Assembly (NCBI GenBank): GCA_035362115.1
Contig: DAOSDD010000039.1
Coordinates: 1-23,558 of the forward strand
DNA length: 23,558 nt
Direction of reading: 5' to 3'
Source of the DNA: DUMC01 sp035362115
GTDB lineage: Bacteria > Bacillota > Clostridia > Acetivibrionales > DUMC01
Numbering within the stretch: the first letter of the stretch is position 1; the number at the start of each line of letters is the position of its first letter. This document shows, piece after piece, positions 6,915-14,726 of the stretch. Below the pieces are notes generated by a model, which made no database searches, was not told the DNA's origin, and worked only from the letters and a program-made list of their open reading frames with translations. The position numbers and the translations under genes were made by a program.

Positions 6915-7937
6915 ATGATACAAAGTGCACCATGGTCAACTGACAAGTTTAATGGTATGCCATACCGCTTTATTGGCAAATCTGGTCTGCAAGCTTCCAA
7001 TATTGGACTTGGTACGTGGAAGTTTGGTTATCCTGAAACAGGAGATGATTCCAGAGTTGATGAAAAAACAGCCTTGCAGATTTTTGACCGGGCTGTTGAA
7101 ACAGGAGTTACTTTTTGGGATACTGCAAACCGCTATAACAATGGTACAGGTAATTCCGAAAAAATTATCGGCAAATGGTTTAAAAGCAACCCTGACCAGA
7201 GAAGAAATATTGTACTGGCTACTAAGGTTTTCGGTGGAATGGACGGAAGCACACCAAATCACAGCGGACTTTCAAGAGGCAATATTCTGGATTCCGTATA
7301 TGCATGTCTTAAACGCCTTCAATTGGAATATATCGACCTGCTTTATTTTCACGCATTTGATCCTGTGGTCCCAATTGAAGAAAGTCTTTGTGCAATCGAG
7401 GATCTGGTTAAACGTGATTTGGTGCGTTATTTTGCTGTATCAAATTTCACAACTGCTCAGCTTTCAATGTATAGACTTGCTGAAGAAAAAACGTCTGTTA
7501 GATGCAAAATAACTGCAGTTCAAAATCAATTCGATATACTAAACGGTGAAAGTGAAAAACAAAAAGGTGTATTAGAATATGCAGCTTCATCAGGAATATC
7601 ATATATAGCATGGAGCCCTCTGGCAAGAGGCCTGCTTACAGAAAGATATATTGATATCGCTAACATTGGTCCTGGAGACAGGTTATACGATGAAGGAAGC
7701 AGCGATCTTTATAGAGATGAAGTTTTACGAAGAAAATTGGCAGGTCTTGCAGAGCTTTCAGCAAAATGGGGAATAAAACTCAATCAATTGGCGCTTGCCT
7801 ATATGCTTACTTTACCTGGTATGGGACCTTTAATTCCTTCATCATCTACAATAGAACAGCTGGAATCAAATGCTGCAGCTGGAAAGCTTACGCTTGACGA
7901 AGCCCAGCTTGGTCTCATTAAGAATATTCTTAGGTAA
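6915..7937 (+). CDS. Aldo/keto reductase
   Basis: A 340-residue NAD(P)H-dependent reductase of the aldo/keto reductase superfamily, which interconverts carbonyls and alcohols on sugars and other small molecules. The start is ATG 6915 behind GGAGGAGG; an upstream in-frame codon at 6873 lacks a ribosome site. The catalytic tetrad is visible: Asp in FWDTANRY, Tyr in the same motif, Lys in LATKVFGG and His in YFHAFD. Cofactor-side motifs follow: VSNFTTAQL, VQNQFDILN, WSPLARGLLTE and the phosphate-binding IPSSSTIEQLESNAAAG. The size and motifs fit the YhdN / K+ channel beta-like group. It is first in a likely two-gene unit with the hydroxyacid dehydrogenase 108 bp downstream and has a strong operator-bearing promoter. 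Sugar or glycoside oxidoreduction is plausible from the neighbourhood, but the substrate is unknown. Confidence 0.88.
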   Translation: MIQSAPWSTDKFNGMPYRFIGKSGLQASNIGLGTWKFGYPETGDDSRVDEKTALQIFDRAVETGVTFWDTANRYNNGTGNSEKIIGKWFKSNPDQRRNIVLATKVFGGMDGSTPNHSGLSRGNILDSVYACLKRLQLEYIDLLYFHAFDPVVPIEESLCAIEDLVKRDLVRYFAVSNFTTAQLSMYRLAEEKTSVRCKITAVQNQFDILNGESEKQKGVLEYAASSGISYIAWSPLARGLLTERYIDIANIGPGDRLYDEGSSDLYRDEVLRRKLAGLAELSAKWGIKLNQLALAYMLTLPGMGPLIPSSSTIEQLESNAAAGKLTLDEAQLGLIKNILR

Positions 7938-8045
7938 GTTGCTTTTATTTAGATGTAAAATTTATTATGAAATATTTGCACTATAACAAAAAAGAAAAAC
8001 GAGTTGTTTCAGATGGTTAAAGTTAAAGCATGGAGGGAAAAATTT

Positions 8046-9041
8046 ATGAAAATACTGGTTACAATACCTGAAGGTATAACAAGAAGTACTTTTATTCCTG
8101 CTGATGTAGCAAAATTAATCAATGATCTTGGTGATGTTGAGTGGAATACTTCAAGTGAACAGTTTACAGAAGAACAGTTGAGAGATAAGCTGGAAGGAAA
8201 GGATGTATGTATTTCCGGCTGGGGAACCAGAAGATTTGATCAGCATGTACTGGAAAAGGCTGAGAAGCTAAAGCTTATTGCACATACAGGTGGTTCTGTA
8301 GCACCAATAGTTAGTGATTACTTATATGATAGCGGTGTAAAGGTATTAAGCGGTAATTTATTTTATGCTGAATCGGTAGCAGAAGGTGTAATTGCATACA
8401 TACTTGCGGCTTTACGTGATATACCTTATTATTCCGATATGATGACTAAAGGTGGGTGGAAAAGCGTAGATTATTATATTGAAGGATTGCTTGATCAGAC
8501 TGTAGGTCTGGTTGGTTTTGGGACTATAACTAAATTTGTTATTAACATGCTCAAACCTTTTAGAACTAAAATAAAAGTATTTTCCAAACACTTAAAAGAT
8601 GAAACTCTTGCTGAGTATGGTATAGAAAAAGCTTCTCTTGATGAGATATTTTCTACCTGTAAGATTATTTCATTACATTCTGCTCAGAGACCTGATACTT
8701 ATCACATGATCGATAAAAGACTTCTTGAAATGATACCTGATGGCGCTTTGTTCATAAACACTGCCCGTGGAAGCATTGTAGATGAAGAAGCCCTTACTGA
8801 AGAACTAGCTAAGGGTCGATTTAAAGCTGTTTTGGATGTATTTGAAGAAGAACCGCTTCCTGATGATAATAAACTCCGAAAAATGGAAAATGTTACATTA
8901 ATACCCCATATGGCAGGTCCCACTGTTGACAGACGTAAATTCGTAACCCTTGGTCTGATAGAGGATATTAAAGCATTTGTCGATGGAAAAGATATGAAAA
9001 ACGAAATATCAAAAGAGTATGCTGCGTATATGACAAGGTAG
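8046..9041 (+). CDS. D-isomer-specific 2-hydroxyacid dehydrogenase
   Basis: This 331-residue protein belongs to the NAD(P)-dependent 2-hydroxyacid dehydrogenases, which reduce 2-keto acids to D-2-hydroxy acids. The start is ATG 8046 behind GGAGGG; an in-frame TTG at 8004 has no ribosome site. The Rossmann motif reads VGFGTIT (residues 156-162), unusual because the normal GxGxIG ends in Thr. The catalytic triad is present: Arg241 in NTARGS, a Glu at about 269 in FEEEPL and His288 in PHMAGP. The N-terminal catalytic half resembles the family only loosely, and there is no ACT domain, so serine synthesis is unlikely. A second, more ordinary member is at 14887-15822. It is probably co-transcribed with the aldo/keto reductase. 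A keto-sugar acid substrate is an inference from context. Confidence 0.85.
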   Translation: MKILVTIPEGITRSTFIPADVAKLINDLGDVEWNTSSEQFTEEQLRDKLEGKDVCISGWGTRRFDQHVLEKAEKLKLIAHTGGSVAPIVSDYLYDSGVKVLSGNLFYAESVAEGVIAYILAALRDIPYYSDMMTKGGWKSVDYYIEGLLDQTVGLVGFGTITKFVINMLKPFRTKIKVFSKHLKDETLAEYGIEKASLDEIFSTCKIISLHSAQRPDTYHMIDKRLLEMIPDGALFINTARGSIVDEEALTEELAKGRFKAVLDVFEEEPLPDDNKLRKMENVTLIPHMAGPTVDRRKFVTLGLIEDIKAFVDGKDMKNEISKEYAAYMTR

Positions 9042-9108
9042 AGGTCCAGATATATTTTCCATATTTTTTAGTGTAGAAGGAAAATGCGCCCTCATTAATC
9101 AAAATTTA

Positions 9109-9153
9109 TTGACATTACAATATTTACGAAGTATAATGTAACTAAAGAGTTAC
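9109..9153 (+). promoter_or_regulatory. Consensus promoter with palindromic operator for tetR
   Basis: TTGACA (9109-9114) and TATAAT (9132-9137), separated by 17 bases, match the sigma-A consensus perfectly. Immediately after lies GTAACT-AAAG-AGTTAC (9138-9153), a perfect palindrome over the expected start of transcription. A repressor bound there would block initiation, the usual layout for an autoregulated TetR gene. The TAACT-N4-AGTTA core also occurs at 6712-6725. Confidence 0.8.
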
Positions 9154-9161
9154 TTACTTAA

Positions 9162-9209
9162 CTGCTTGTTAATTTGCTAGTTAGTCTGCTTATTAATTTG
9201 CTGGAGGAT
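9162..9209 (+). repeat. Two 24-bp direct repeats at the tetR ribosome site
   Basis: CTGCTTGTTAATTTGCT (9162-9178) is repeated as CTGCTTATTAATTTGCT (9186-9202) with one mismatch, giving a 24-base period. The second copy runs into the GGAGG Shine-Dalgarno (9203-9207). The first is bordered by TAACT and AGTTA half-sites like those in the operator. It may be a simple duplication or an auxiliary binding site. Confidence 0.6.
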
Positions 9210-9221
9210 GTTGATTTTATA

Positions 9222-9854
9222 ATGATACAGTCAAAAGTCAAAAGAGAAAGAAATTCGCAAAAATCAAAAGAAGATATACTTAATGCTGCTGAAATCAAGT
9301 TTGCTGAAAAAGGTATATACGGAACAAGGGTTGATGAAATAGCCGAGGCGGCAAATATAAATAAAAGGATGCTATACGAATATTTTGGCAATAAGGAAGA
9401 TTTGTACAGAGCAGTCCTGATAGAGGTATACAGCAGACTCAGCAAGCAGGAAATGATCCTGTTATCTGAGGACATTTCCAGTATTGATGCTATGAAAAGA
9501 ATAATAAGTCTTTATTTCAAATTTTTAAAAGATAATCCTACATACGTAAACCTAATTCTTTGGGAAAACTTAAATAAGGGTGAATATATTAAGGATATAG
9601 ATTTTTCAGGTATTAAAGATCCGGTATTTACTCTTCTGAGAAAAGTAATAAATAGAGGCAAGGAAGAAGGAGTATTCAGGGCAGACATAGATACAGAACA
9701 GGTAATACTATCACTATTAACCTATAGTTTTTCATATTTTTCGAATAGATATACTTTATCAAAGCTTCTTGGTAGAAAAATAGATGCGGAGGAAAGTATA
9801 AAAAAGAGAGTTGAATCGGTAACGGAGATGTTTCTTCGTTATCTTTGCGTATAA
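9222..9854 (+). CDS. TetR family transcriptional regulator
   Basis: A 210-residue repressor. The N-terminal DNA-binding domain runs from KSKEDILNAAEIKFAEKG to YEYFGNKEDLYRAVL, with the TetR helix-turn-helix at about residues 37-56 (VDEIAEAANINKRMLYEYFG). The rest is a helical ligand-binding and dimer domain of normal length. ATG 9222 is the best start although GGAGG ends 14 bases before it, longer than usual; no closer in-frame ATG, GTG or TTG exists. The ligand is unknown. Its own promoter carries a palindrome that also occurs before the aldo/keto reductase gene, so it probably controls itself and the 6915-9041 pair. Whether it also controls the downstream creatininase-kinase block is not shown, since that operator was not seen there. 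Confidence 0.9.
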   Translation: MIQSKVKRERNSQKSKEDILNAAEIKFAEKGIYGTRVDEIAEAANINKRMLYEYFGNKEDLYRAVLIEVYSRLSKQEMILLSEDISSIDAMKRIISLYFKFLKDNPTYVNLILWENLNKGEYIKDIDFSGIKDPVFTLLRKVINRGKEEGVFRADIDTEQVILSLLTYSFSYFSNRYTLSKLLGRKIDAEESIKKRVESVTEMFLRYLCV

Positions 9855-9914
9855 AGATGATTGTTTTTGATAAGATTTTATCTAAAATGATAATTACTGA
9901 ATAATTTTATTAAG

Positions 9915-10006
9915 TAATTTTGGTTAAATAGGTTAAATAGTTTGATTAAGCATTTTGATAAATAATTTTGGTTAAATAATTGTGATTAAAAAATTTTGTT
10001 TAAATA
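9915..10006 (+). promoter_or_regulatory. Repeated GGTTAAATA motifs upstream of the creatininase gene
   Basis: GGTTAAATA occurs at 9922-9930, 9931-9939 and 9970-9978, and with one mismatch at 9998-10006. The first and third lie inside a 16-base direct repeat (9915-9930 and 9963-9978). Direct repeats of this kind fit AraC-type binding. One more copy is part of the palindrome before the kinase gene (15942-15959). The region is very AT-rich, so slippage is an alternative origin. Confidence 0.5.
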
Positions 10007-10046
10007 ATAACTAACTTTTTATTTATTTAGAGGGGGGGTAGTAAAT

Positions 10047-10763
10047 ATGTTATGGTATAATTCCACTGCAGATGAAATAAAGGAGGCTAATCCCGACATA
10101 GCAGTATTGCCTGTAGGTTCTACCGAACAACATGGACCTCATCTTCCTGTGGGTACAGACTTCATGATAGCAGGAGCGGTTGCAAAGGGTGTTGCGGAAA
10201 AATTAGGAGCTTATCTTTTACCCACTCTTCCAATCAGCAATTGCCGTGAGCATATGGGCAAAAAAGGGAGCATATGGATGAACCCGGATACTTTCTATTA
10301 TGTGATTAAGGATATACTTCTTAGCCTTAAAGAACAGGGATTCAGGAAAATTGTATATATTCAGGCTCATGGGGGTATCTTTACAGGTGCACCGGCTATA
10401 AGGGAAGTTAATGCAACAAACCCTGATATTAAAGTTGTAAAGATTGACCTCGTCCAATATTTTACTTCAGATGAAATGAAGGATATTCTTGAGTGCAGAG
10501 ATAACCTTCATGCTTGTGAGTTTGAAACTTCATTAATGTTATATCTGCAGGAAGAGCTTGTTAAAAAGGACTTGATTGTAGATTGCGTTCCTGATGTACC
10601 AAGAGATTTTTTAAATTACGGATCTATATTAAAATATTCAAAGAGCGGGGTTTGGGGCAAACCAAGTCTTGCAACAAAGGAAAAAGGTGAGAAACTACTC
10701 AAACTATTAGTTGACAAAAGCGTGGAATATTCAAACTGGGTTTTTAAAACATTTGATTTATGA
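10047..10763 (+). CDS. Creatininase-family metal-dependent hydrolase
   Basis: A 238-residue protein of the creatininase (creatinine amidohydrolase) superfamily, whose members hydrolyse cyclic amides and related rings. The start is ATG 10047 behind an unusual run of seven G (10032-10038). Metal ligands can be placed: Glu27 and His29 in STEQHGPH, Asp38 in VGTD, His108 in QAHGG and Glu158 or Glu160 in HACEFETS. The family usually reads NGHGGN at the His108 site, so QAHGG is a variant. Superfamily members also include, as I recall, the IolN 3-dehydro-scyllo-inosose hydrolase of the Thermotoga inositol route. Next to a Gfo/Idh/MocA dehydrogenase, a ring-opening role on an oxidised cyclitol or lactone is attractive. 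That role is inference, and ordinary amide hydrolysis remains possible. Confidence 0.85.
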   Translation: MLWYNSTADEIKEANPDIAVLPVGSTEQHGPHLPVGTDFMIAGAVAKGVAEKLGAYLLPTLPISNCREHMGKKGSIWMNPDTFYYVIKDILLSLKEQGFRKIVYIQAHGGIFTGAPAIREVNATNPDIKVVKIDLVQYFTSDEMKDILECRDNLHACEFETSLMLYLQEELVKKDLIVDCVPDVPRDFLNYGSILKYSKSGVWGKPSLATKEKGEKLLKLLVDKSVEYSNWVFKTFDL

Positions 10764-10780
10764 AAAAGTTAACCAAGCAT

Positions 10781-10834
10781 GGGTGCATTTATTAAATATT
10801 TCTTCGCAATTACTTTATAATTAATAAGTAAACC
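10781..10834. repeat. Short relative of the GGGTGCATTTA element
   Basis: GGGTGCATTTA opens this stretch exactly as it opens the 4291-4523 element. It is followed by AAATATTTCTTC, which is the complement of GAAGAAATATTT in that element's left arm. It ends in AAACCC, a poor match to the other terminus. It is best read as an internally deleted and decayed copy. TTAACC at 10769-10774, just before it, resembles the half-site of the kinase palindrome. Confidence 0.45.
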
Positions 10835-10880
10835 CGGCAAACATAACAATTAATAAACCAGGTAAACATAGAATTAATAA
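10820..10880 (+). repeat. Degenerate AT-rich direct repeats before the Gfo/Idh/MocA gene
   Basis: ATTAATAA recurs at about 10820, 10849 and 10873. The first two copies are followed by AAACC, GG and AAACATA blocks, giving repeats of about 25-29 bases. They lie in the 163-bp gap before the dehydrogenase gene. No promoter stands out, so the gene is probably read through from the creatininase gene. Confidence 0.5.
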
Positions 10881-10926
10881 ATAAATCGTGTAATTGAAAA
10901 AAATAATTTTAAACAGGAGGATTGAA

Positions 10927-11994
10927 ATGAATAAGAAGGTTAGAGTTTTATTAGTAGGAGCGGCATTTAGTGCCGACCTTCATATGGACGGTTACTCCAG
11001 GTGCAGAGAACTGGCAGATATAGTCGCAATATGCGATAAAGATCTTTCAAGAGTAAAAGCCCTTGCTGAAAGATATGGTGTTACAGATTATACAGCATAT
11101 GATGACTACAAAAAAGCTATTGACGAGGTAGATTGTGATTTGGTAGATATTTGTCTGCCTAATTTCCTGCATCATGATGTAGCAATTTATGCATTCCAAA
11201 AAGGACGGCATGTAATATCTGAAAAGCCTCTCGCTACAACCTTAGAAGACGCTGAAGCAATGGTTGAAGCTGCAAAAGCCGCCGACAGAAAACTATATTA
11301 CGCTGAAGACTGGGTAATGGCACCTGCTATGAACAAAGCCATGGAAATAATAAATGAGGGAGCTATCGGAAAACCCTTGTATATTCGTGCAAGAGAATGC
11401 CACAGCGGCTCACATTCACCCTTTACCCAGACAATTAAATATTGTGGCGGAGGATGCATGGTGCATCTTGGGATTCACCCAATAGCATTTATGCTAGGCC
11501 TTAAAGATAATAAATGGACTGAGCTTGTAGCAATGACTTCCGGTGGTGGAGAGAACAACCTTATTCACAGAACAATGGAAGGGGAGGACTGGTCAGCCTG
11601 TATGATGAAGTTTGAAGACGGAACAGCTGCTTTACTGGAAGCAAACTATGTAACAACCGGCGGAATGGAAGATGTAATTGATATTTATGGGGAAAAAGGC
11701 TGCCTGCATATAGATTTGACTTTTTCATCTCCAATTAAATGTTTCTCAATACCTGGTGTAAGTTACACTGTTGAAAAAGCTGAAGTAACTACAGGATGGT
11801 CGAAACCTGCAGTTGATGAAAAATTTAATTTAGGTTATGTAAATGAGATTAGGCATTTTATGGAGTGCTGCCTCAAGAACGAGGATGCAATGGTTGGCTT
11901 AAGAGGGGTTGATGGCCTTGAAGCTTTAAGGGTTGTAAACCTGATATATAAATCAGCTAAGGAAGGAATTAGTATAACTAATAAAAATTTATAA
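10927..11994 (+). CDS. Gfo/Idh/MocA family NAD(P)-dependent oxidoreductase
   Basis: A 355-residue dehydrogenase of the family that includes inositol 2-dehydrogenase and glucose-fructose oxidoreductase. The start is ATG 10927, six bases after AGGAGG; an in-frame TTG at 10894 lacks a ribosome site. The Rossmann half starts VRVLLVGAAFSADLH, where the usual GxGxxG/A is altered to GAAFSA. The catalytic EKPLA motif (Glu99-Lys100-Pro101) is intact. The C-terminal half has GGGCMVHLGIHPI, supplying the family's catalytic histidine near residue 184. Members oxidise a ring hydroxyl of sugars, cyclitols or glycosides to a ketone. Its position between a creatininase-type hydrolase and an FMN/Fe-S reductase suggests it makes the first keto intermediate of the route. 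The exact substrate is unknown. Confidence 0.9.
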   Translation: MNKKVRVLLVGAAFSADLHMDGYSRCRELADIVAICDKDLSRVKALAERYGVTDYTAYDDYKKAIDEVDCDLVDICLPNFLHHDVAIYAFQKGRHVISEKPLATTLEDAEAMVEAAKAADRKLYYAEDWVMAPAMNKAMEIINEGAIGKPLYIRARECHSGSHSPFTQTIKYCGGGCMVHLGIHPIAFMLGLKDNKWTELVAMTSGGGENNLIHRTMEGEDWSACMMKFEDGTAALLEANYVTTGGMEDVIDIYGEKGCLHIDLTFSSPIKCFSIPGVSYTVEKAEVTTGWSKPAVDEKFNLGYVNEIRHFMECCLKNEDAMVGLRGVDGLEALRVVNLIYKSAKEGISITNKNL

Positions 11995-12024
11995 CATTAA
12001 TAACTTGGGAGGTCAAATTATATT

Positions 12025-14676
12025 ATGAGAAAAGATTTATATTTGCCTGTTGAAGTGGGAGGAATAACATTTAAAAACCCTTTTTATGTAGCCTCAGGTC
12101 CGACCACTAAGTCGGTAAAGCAGCTAAAGAGGATTGAAGAAACAGGTTGGGCTGCTGCCAGCATCAAGCTTACAATAGACCCGGCTCCTTATATTAACAG
12201 AGCACCAAGATATGCCATGTTTAATGATCGGAATGCACTGGCATTTACAGCAGAGAAAAGACTGACATTTGCAGAAGGCTTAAAATTAATGGAAGATGCC
12301 AAAAAGGAATTGAAGGAGCTTATCCTTATGGCCAATATTACCTATGCAGGAGATAAAGGTGTTGAGGGCTGGGTTAATATGGCTAAAAAGTTTGAGGAAG
12401 CTGGAGCAGATATTGTTGAATTGAATATGTGCTGCCCTAATATGTCTTATAATGTTGAACTATCTTCAGGTGACAGCAAATCCTGTTCAATTCGTACAGG
12501 AGCAAGCCTTGGACAGCAGGGTGATGTAGTTGCGGAGATAGTCAGAGAAATTAAAAAAGCAATAAAAATACCTTTGTTTGTTAAATTGACTCCTGAGGGA
12601 GGAAAAATTGCCCGTGTTGCAAAATCCCTCTATGAAGCAGGCGCTGATTCAGTAGGCGGAACAGCAAACCGTTTGGGAATACCGCCAATAGATCTTGATA
12701 ATCCGGGGAAAGCAGTATACCATCTGCAGGATGAAATAAGCATGTCCTGCCATGCAGGTGGATGGGTTAAACCATTGGCTCTGAGAGATACTTATGAAAT
12801 AAGAAAAGTAAACGGACCGGACCATAGTATTATGGCTGCAGGTGGAATCAGAAACTACAGAGACGCTGCTGAAATGGTTATGTGCGGTGCTGATTTGCTG
12901 GGTATATGTGCAGAAACTCTTATAAGCGGTTTTGGATTTATTGAAAATGTTATATCCGATCTTAAAAATTATATGGAGGAACATGGATATAAGAGTCTGA
13001 GAGAAATGCGTGATACAATTGTGCCTCTTGTAAAAACTGCTCCTGAACTTACTATTTACAAGGGTAATGCTAAAATTACCGAGCCTAACTTGGCAGCGCC
13101 ATGTAAAGCTGCATGTCCTCATAATGTTCCTGCTCAGGCATATGTACAGAAAGTTGCAAAAGGTGACTTCAAACGTGCTTATGAGCTTATAATGTCAAAG
13201 AATCCTTTACAGTCTGTATGCGCATGGGTATGTAATCATCCTTGTGAAGAAGCATGCACCCGTGGCGAGATTGGTACTCCAATACCAATAAGAGAAATTA
13301 AAAGATTTGTTATCGAGTATGCAAAGAATGCAGGCTGGAAGCCTGAAATCAATAAAAAAGCAGAAAGAAATGAAAAGATTGCTGTAATAGGGTCAGGTCC
13401 TTCCGGACTCTCCTGCGCATATAATCTTGCTTTAGCAGGCTATAAAGTAACTGTATTTGAAAAGGAGAATTATCTTGGAGGAATGCTTCGTTATGGTCTG
13501 CCAAGATTCAGAATGAACCACGAAGTTCTGGATAATGAAATAAATTTCCTGAAAGATGTGGGAATCGAATTTGTAACGGGAAAAGGTCTGGGAAGAGATA
13601 TTACTGTTGATTCTTTAAAAGCTGAAGGTTATTCCGCAATATATGTAGGAATAGGTGCTCAGGAAGGACAAAGCCTTAATATTTCGGGTGAAGATGCTAA
13701 AGGGATATATCCGGCCATATCTTTCCTTAAATCAGTTTACGATGGAAAAGCTCCAAATATAGGCAGAAAAGTTGTTGTTATCGGCGGTGGATTTACTGCT
13801 GTTGACTCTGCCCGTACTGCTAGAAGACTGGGTGCAGATGAAGTTTATATAGCATATAGAAGAACAAGAGATGAAATGCCTGCTTCAGCACAAGAAATTG
13901 CAGAAGCTGAAGAAGAAGGAATCAAGGTTATGTACCTTGTTGCGCCTAAAGAAGTTGTAGTTGAAAATGGTAAAGTTGCAGGAATCAAAATGGTAAATCA
14001 GGTTCTGGGAGAAAAGGATGATTCCAGCAGAAGAAGACCTGAAGCTGTGGCTGCAGCAGAGTTTACTCTTCCATGTGATACTGTCATAGCTGCAACAGGA
14101 CAAAAACCTGAACAGTCAGCAGTAAAAGGCTTCACTGTAGATAAGAAAGGTATGATTGTAAGTATGCTTTCTACAGGAGCAACCAGTATTGAAGGCGTTT
14201 TCGCCGGTGGTGATGTAGTTAATGTTGAAAGTGTAATTGCAGCTATTTCAGCAGGAAAATGCGGAGCAGTATCAATAGATAAGTACCTGGCAAAAGAAGC
14301 TGCAACCCTTGAATACGAGCCTGAATACCCAGTTGTTTCAAAAGAAGCCGTTTTAAAGAGATCAGGATACTTTAAAGATAATGGTCCAATTGACATAAAC
14401 ACTATAGATGGAAAAGAAAGAATAAAGAGTTTTACAACTTATACACGTGCATTGACAGAAGAGGAAGCAGTTGCAGAGGCCAAACGCTGCCTCAACTGCG
14501 GCTGCGGAGAAGGCTGCGGCTTATGCGCATCTATATGCAGCGAGTTTGCAATTCATTTGAAATCTGATGACTGCTGGGAAATTAACAAAGATGAGTGTGT
14601 AGCCTGCGGTATGTGTTATAACCGCTGCCCGAACAAGAATATTGAGATGATTAATCATAATGTTCTGGTGAAGTAA
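12025..14676 (+). CDS. DPD-like FMN / Fe-S / FAD reductase with rearranged domain order
   Basis: An 883-residue multi-cofactor flavoenzyme; ATG 12025 follows GGGAGG. Residues 1-335 are a dihydroorotate dehydrogenase/PreA-like FMN barrel (VGGITFKNPFYVASGP, ELNMCCPN, LFVKLTP, AAGGI). Residues 355-435 are the GltD/PreT-type Fe-S domain (Cys360, 364, 399, 403, 407, 411). An FAD site follows at GSGPSG (456-461), an NAD(P) site at GGGFTA (588-592) and a late AGGD at 727-730. Residues 820-870 are a two-cluster ferredoxin (cysteines between 822 and 838, then 858, 861, 864, 868). Dihydropyrimidine dehydrogenase has the same modules, but with the PreT part before the FMN barrel; here the PreT part lies between barrel and ferredoxin. 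The DPD catalytic cysteine region (ACGQ) reads SLGQ here, so uracil reduction is doubtful. It probably passes NAD(P)H electrons to an alkene or similar substrate of the pathway. Confidence 0.88.
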   Translation: MRKDLYLPVEVGGITFKNPFYVASGPTTKSVKQLKRIEETGWAAASIKLTIDPAPYINRAPRYAMFNDRNALAFTAEKRLTFAEGLKLMEDAKKELKELILMANITYAGDKGVEGWVNMAKKFEEAGADIVELNMCCPNMSYNVELSSGDSKSCSIRTGASLGQQGDVVAEIVREIKKAIKIPLFVKLTPEGGKIARVAKSLYEAGADSVGGTANRLGIPPIDLDNPGKAVYHLQDEISMSCHAGGWVKPLALRDTYEIRKVNGPDHSIMAAGGIRNYRDAAEMVMCGADLLGICAETLISGFGFIENVISDLKNYMEEHGYKSLREMRDTIVPLVKTAPELTIYKGNAKITEPNLAAPCKAACPHNVPAQAYVQKVAKGDFKRAYELIMSKNPLQSVCAWVCNHPCEEACTRGEIGTPIPIREIKRFVIEYAKNAGWKPEINKKAERNEKIAVIGSGPSGLSCAYNLALAGYKVTVFEKENYLGGMLRYGLPRFRMNHEVLDNEINFLKDVGIEFVTGKGLGRDITVDSLKAEGYSAIYVGIGAQEGQSLNISGEDAKGIYPAISFLKSVYDGKAPNIGRKVVVIGGGFTAVDSARTARRLGADEVYIAYRRTRDEMPASAQEIAEAEEEGIKVMYLVAPKEVVVENGKVAGIKMVNQVLGEKDDSSRRRPEAVAAAEFTLPCDTVIAATGQKPEQSAVKGFTVDKKGMIVSMLSTGATSIEGVFAGGDVVNVESVIAAISAGKCGAVSIDKYLAKEAATLEYEPEYPVVSKEAVLKRSGYFKDNGPIDINTIDGKERIKSFTTYTRALTEEEAVAEAKRCLNCGCGEGCGLCASICSEFAIHLKSDDCWEINKDECVACGMCYNRCPNKNIEMINHNVLVK

Positions 14677-14705
14677 ATTTAAATAAATAAGACATAATAA
14701 TCAAT

Positions 14706-14720
14706 GGGGGCACGTGCCCC
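14706..14720. other. GC-rich palindrome after the 883-residue reductase gene
   Basis: GGGGCACGTGCCCC (14707-14720) is a perfect 14-base palindrome about 30 bases after the stop codon. It could fold with a four-base loop, but no T-run follows. It may stabilise the mRNA 3' end or act as a protein site; intrinsic termination is not well supported. Confidence 0.4.
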
Positions 14721-14726
14721 GTTGAA

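Noticed and set aside
12649..14402. Several antisense ORFs of 70-157 residues within the 883-residue reductase gene
   Set aside because: They have no ribosome sites, their composition mirrors the coding strand, and the sense frame has strong domain matches throughout.
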